Made by a program: the position numbers and the translations under genes. Below the pieces are notes generated by a model. It saw only the letters and a list, made by a program, of their open reading frames with translations. It did not search any database and had not been told where the DNA came from. DNA of 64,000 nt from positions 1-64,000 of the forward strand of contig NZ_RXFS01000003.1 of NCBI RefSeq assembly GCF_003952185.1, read 5' to 3'. This document shows positions 62,384 through 64,000 of this stretch, piece after piece (position 1 is the stretch's first letter; each line of letters begins with the position of its first letter). Source of the stretch: Variovorax sp. 679. Lineage in GTDB: Bacteria > Pseudomonadota > Gammaproteobacteria > Burkholderiales > Burkholderiaceae_C.

Positions 62384-62716
62384 TCAGGCAGTCGGCGGCT
62401 CGCCGTAGGCGTTGGACTCGGGCTGCGTCGGCTGCACGTAGAAGTAGATCAGCACGAGGTTGACGAGCGGGATGATGGCCAGCAACAGGAACCAGCCGCT
62501 CTTGCCGATGTCGTGCAGGCGGCGCGCCGCAACGGCCAGCGCTGGCAGCAGCAGGCCCAGGGCCACGATGCCGTACAGGAAACGATGGATCAGGCTTGCC
62601 ACGATGAGAACGACCAGCTGCGCAAGCACGAACCACCAGAACTCCGAGCGCGATGCGCGCCCCGTGAAGTCCGTGTACTTGCCGAGACAGGTCTTGACCG
62701 CTGTTTGAAAATCCAT
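62384..62716 (-). CDS. DUF805 membrane protein
   Basis: A 110-residue protein with three predicted membrane segments. KYTDFTGRASRSEFWWFVLAQLVVLIV and the ARRLHDIGKSGWFLLLAIIPLVNLVLIYF block are the DUF805 pattern. Function unknown. GAGGAG lies 8 bases before the start. Confidence 0.88.
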   Translation of the reverse strand: MDFQTAVKTCLGKYTDFTGRASRSEFWWFVLAQLVVLIVASLIHRFLYGIVALGLLLPALAVAARRLHDIGKSGWFLLLAIIPLVNLVLIYFYVQPTQPESNAYGEPPTA

Positions 62717-62859
62717 TGATCGACTCCTCTTTTGTGATTGGTCCCAGGGAAATTTCCCCGGGCCATCATATCGACGCGTCTTTCAACAGCAAATACAGCC
62801 GTAAGCCATAGCCAGGCTTAAAACAAAAGGCTCCGAAACGGCCTTCCGGCCGCTCCGGA

Positions 62860-64000
62860 TCAGCTCGAGAGCCGCTTCAGCAGGCCCGCGGTCGAGGCAT
62901 CGAGCCCCGTGATGTCGCCCGATGCGAGGCGCGGCTCGATGTCCCTGGCGAGCACCTTGCCGAGCTCCACGCCCCACTGGTCGAAGCTGTTGATGCCCCA
63001 TAGCGCGCCGCTGGTGAACACGCGGTGCTCGTACATCGCGAGGAAGGCACCCAACGCCTCGGGCGTGAGCTTCTCGAACACGAAGAAGGTGCTCGGCCTG
63101 TTGCCCGGGAAGTTCTTGTGGCCGCCCTCGTCGAGCTTGCCCACCATCAGCGCCTGCGCCTGCGCGAGCGCATTGGCGAGCAGCTTGGGGTGATGGCCTT
63201 CGAGATCGTGCGAGGCATCGCGCACCGCCACGAACTCGAGCGGGGTCACGTCGGTGCCCTGGTGCAGCATCTGGAAGTAGGCGTGCTGGCCATTGGTGCC
63301 GGGCTCGCCCCACAGCACCGGCGAGGTACCGAAGGCCAGCGGCTTGCCGCTCGCATCGACCTGCTTGCCGTTGCTTTCCATCTCGAGCTGCTGCAGGTAG
63401 GCCGGCACGCGCTTCAGCGCGCTGTGGTACGGCGCGATGCTGCGGCTGGTGAACTTGTGGAAGTTGCGATACCAGACGTCGAGCAGGCCGAGACGCACCG
63501 GCAGGTTGCGCTCCAGCGGCGCGGTGCGAAAGTGCTCGTCCATCGCATGCGCACCCGCGAGCAGCCGGCGGAAGCCCTCGGCACCGATGGCCAGCGCGAT
63601 CGGCAGGCCGATGGCCGACCACAGCGAATAGCGGCCGCCCACCCAGTCCCAGAAGCCGAAGGTGGTGTCGATGCCGAACTTCTTCGCCGCTTCCACGTTG
63701 GTGGTGAGCGCCGCGAAGTGGCCCGCGATGTCGGTGCCGCCCGACTGCTCGTACCAACGCTTGGCCGAGAGCGCGTTGGTCATCGTCTCGGCCGTGGTGA
63801 AGGTCTTCGAGGCGATGAGGAACAGCGTGTGCTCCGGCGCCAGGCCCTGCAGCACGCCGGCCAGCTCGTGGCCATCGACGTTCGAGACGAAGTGGAAGCG
63901 CTTGCCCGGCGCGGCGAACTCGGCCAGCGCCAGTACCGCCATCTGCGGGCCGAGGTCGGAGCCGCCGATGCCGATGTTGACCACGTCGGTGATCGTGTGG
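62860..64000 (-). CDS. pgi: Glucose-6-phosphate isomerase, partial
   Basis: The frame runs off the right edge; about 380 C-terminal residues are present. VVNIGIGGSDLGPQMA, FHFVSNVDGHEL, GGRYSLWSAIGLPIAL, the Pgi signature, and QHAYFQMLHQGTDVTPLEF and the C-terminal GINSFDQWGVELGK with its Lys are visible. It interconverts glucose 6-phosphate and fructose 6-phosphate, the entry point for polyol-derived carbon. The N-terminus lies outside the window. Confidence 0.96.
   Translation of the reverse strand, partial: HTITDVVNIGIGGSDLGPQMAVLALAEFAAPGKRFHFVSNVDGHELAGVLQGLAPEHTLFLIASKTFTTAETMTNALSAKRWYEQSGGTDIAGHFAALTTNVEAAKKFGIDTTFGFWDWVGGRYSLWSAIGLPIALAIGAEGFRRLLAGAHAMDEHFRTAPLERNLPVRLGLLDVWYRNFHKFTSRSIAPYHSALKRVPAYLQQLEMESNGKQVDASGKPLAFGTSPVLWGEPGTNGQHAYFQMLHQGTDVTPLEFVAVRDASHDLEGHHPKLLANALAQAQALMVGKLDEGGHKNFPGNRPSTFFVFEKLTPEALGAFLAMYEHRVFTSGALWGINSFDQWGVELGKVLARDIEPRLASGDITGLDASTAGLLKRLSS

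Overview
The window looks like chromosomal DNA of a betaproteobacterium of the order Burkholderiales, most likely Comamonadaceae and close to Variovorax. The basis is the high GC content, the GroESL and Pgi sequences, a long polyol ABC-transport and catabolism operon of the type seen in Variovorax, TctC-type (Bug) binding proteins, and a small-heat-shock operon. No rRNA, tRNA or CRISPR array was recognised. All assignments come from reading the sequence; nothing was searched against a database.

Layout. (1) 1-11.2 kb is an accessory region. It holds the start of a TnsA-like transposon endonuclease that runs off the left edge, a small helix-turn-helix-like gene with an inverted repeat on its start codon, and a 140-bp inverted-repeat element with a 4-bp target duplication. 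Then comes an array of small solo genes, several resembling polymorphic-toxin or T6SS immunity proteins (Imm11/43-like, Imm22-like, Tdi1-like, YezG-like) and one OmpA-like. A short tyrosine recombinase gene closes the array. Almost every array gene is preceded by one copy of a related GGCCA-centred repeat oriented like the gene, and longer related direct repeats flank the array. A GlxA-type regulator and a divergent DJ-1 lipoprotein interrupt it.

(2) 11.2-37.5 kb is a catabolic island for an unidentified CoA-activated acid, perhaps branched, cyclic or isoprenoid. It has a double acyl-CoA dehydrogenase, a MalT-like LuxR regulator, two enoyl-CoA hydratases, a secreted lipase, two Cys-less thiolase-like proteins each matched by a DUF35 protein, three AMP-forming CoA ligases, a true SCP-x-type thiolase and a dienoyl-CoA-reductase-like SDR. 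On the other strand lies a phytanoyl-CoA-dioxygenase-like gene with RidA, an MFS transporter, a molybdoenzyme and a ligase, plus a TetR regulator and an MBL hydrolase. Two candidate regulons can be read from repeated palindromes: CCCCTC-N5-GAGGGG for the first half and a TetR-like ACAAC-TCGTT operator for the second.

(3) 37.8-48.4 kb holds an NDH-2 remnant, a heat-shock operon of two Hsp20 proteins and a small companion behind a sigma-32-like promoter, a LuxR gene broken by an in-frame TAG, a haloperoxidase-like hydrolase, a MerR-controlled three-gene unit (secreted acetoacetate-decarboxylase-like protein, NAD-dependent epimerase, DJ-1 amidotransferase), and groES-groEL with a sigma-32-like promoter and a perfect CIRCE operator.

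(4) 48.4-64.0 kb holds a ten-gene minus-strand polyol operon: binding protein, two permeases, ATPase, mannitol/arabinitol dehydrogenase, SDR polyol dehydrogenase, transaldolase-like protein, fructokinase, AraC regulator and xylulokinase. It could feed mannitol, sorbitol and arabinitol into fructose-6-phosphate and xylulose-5-phosphate. A LysR/TctC/PdxA-like unit, a DUF805 protein and the partial pgi gene follow.
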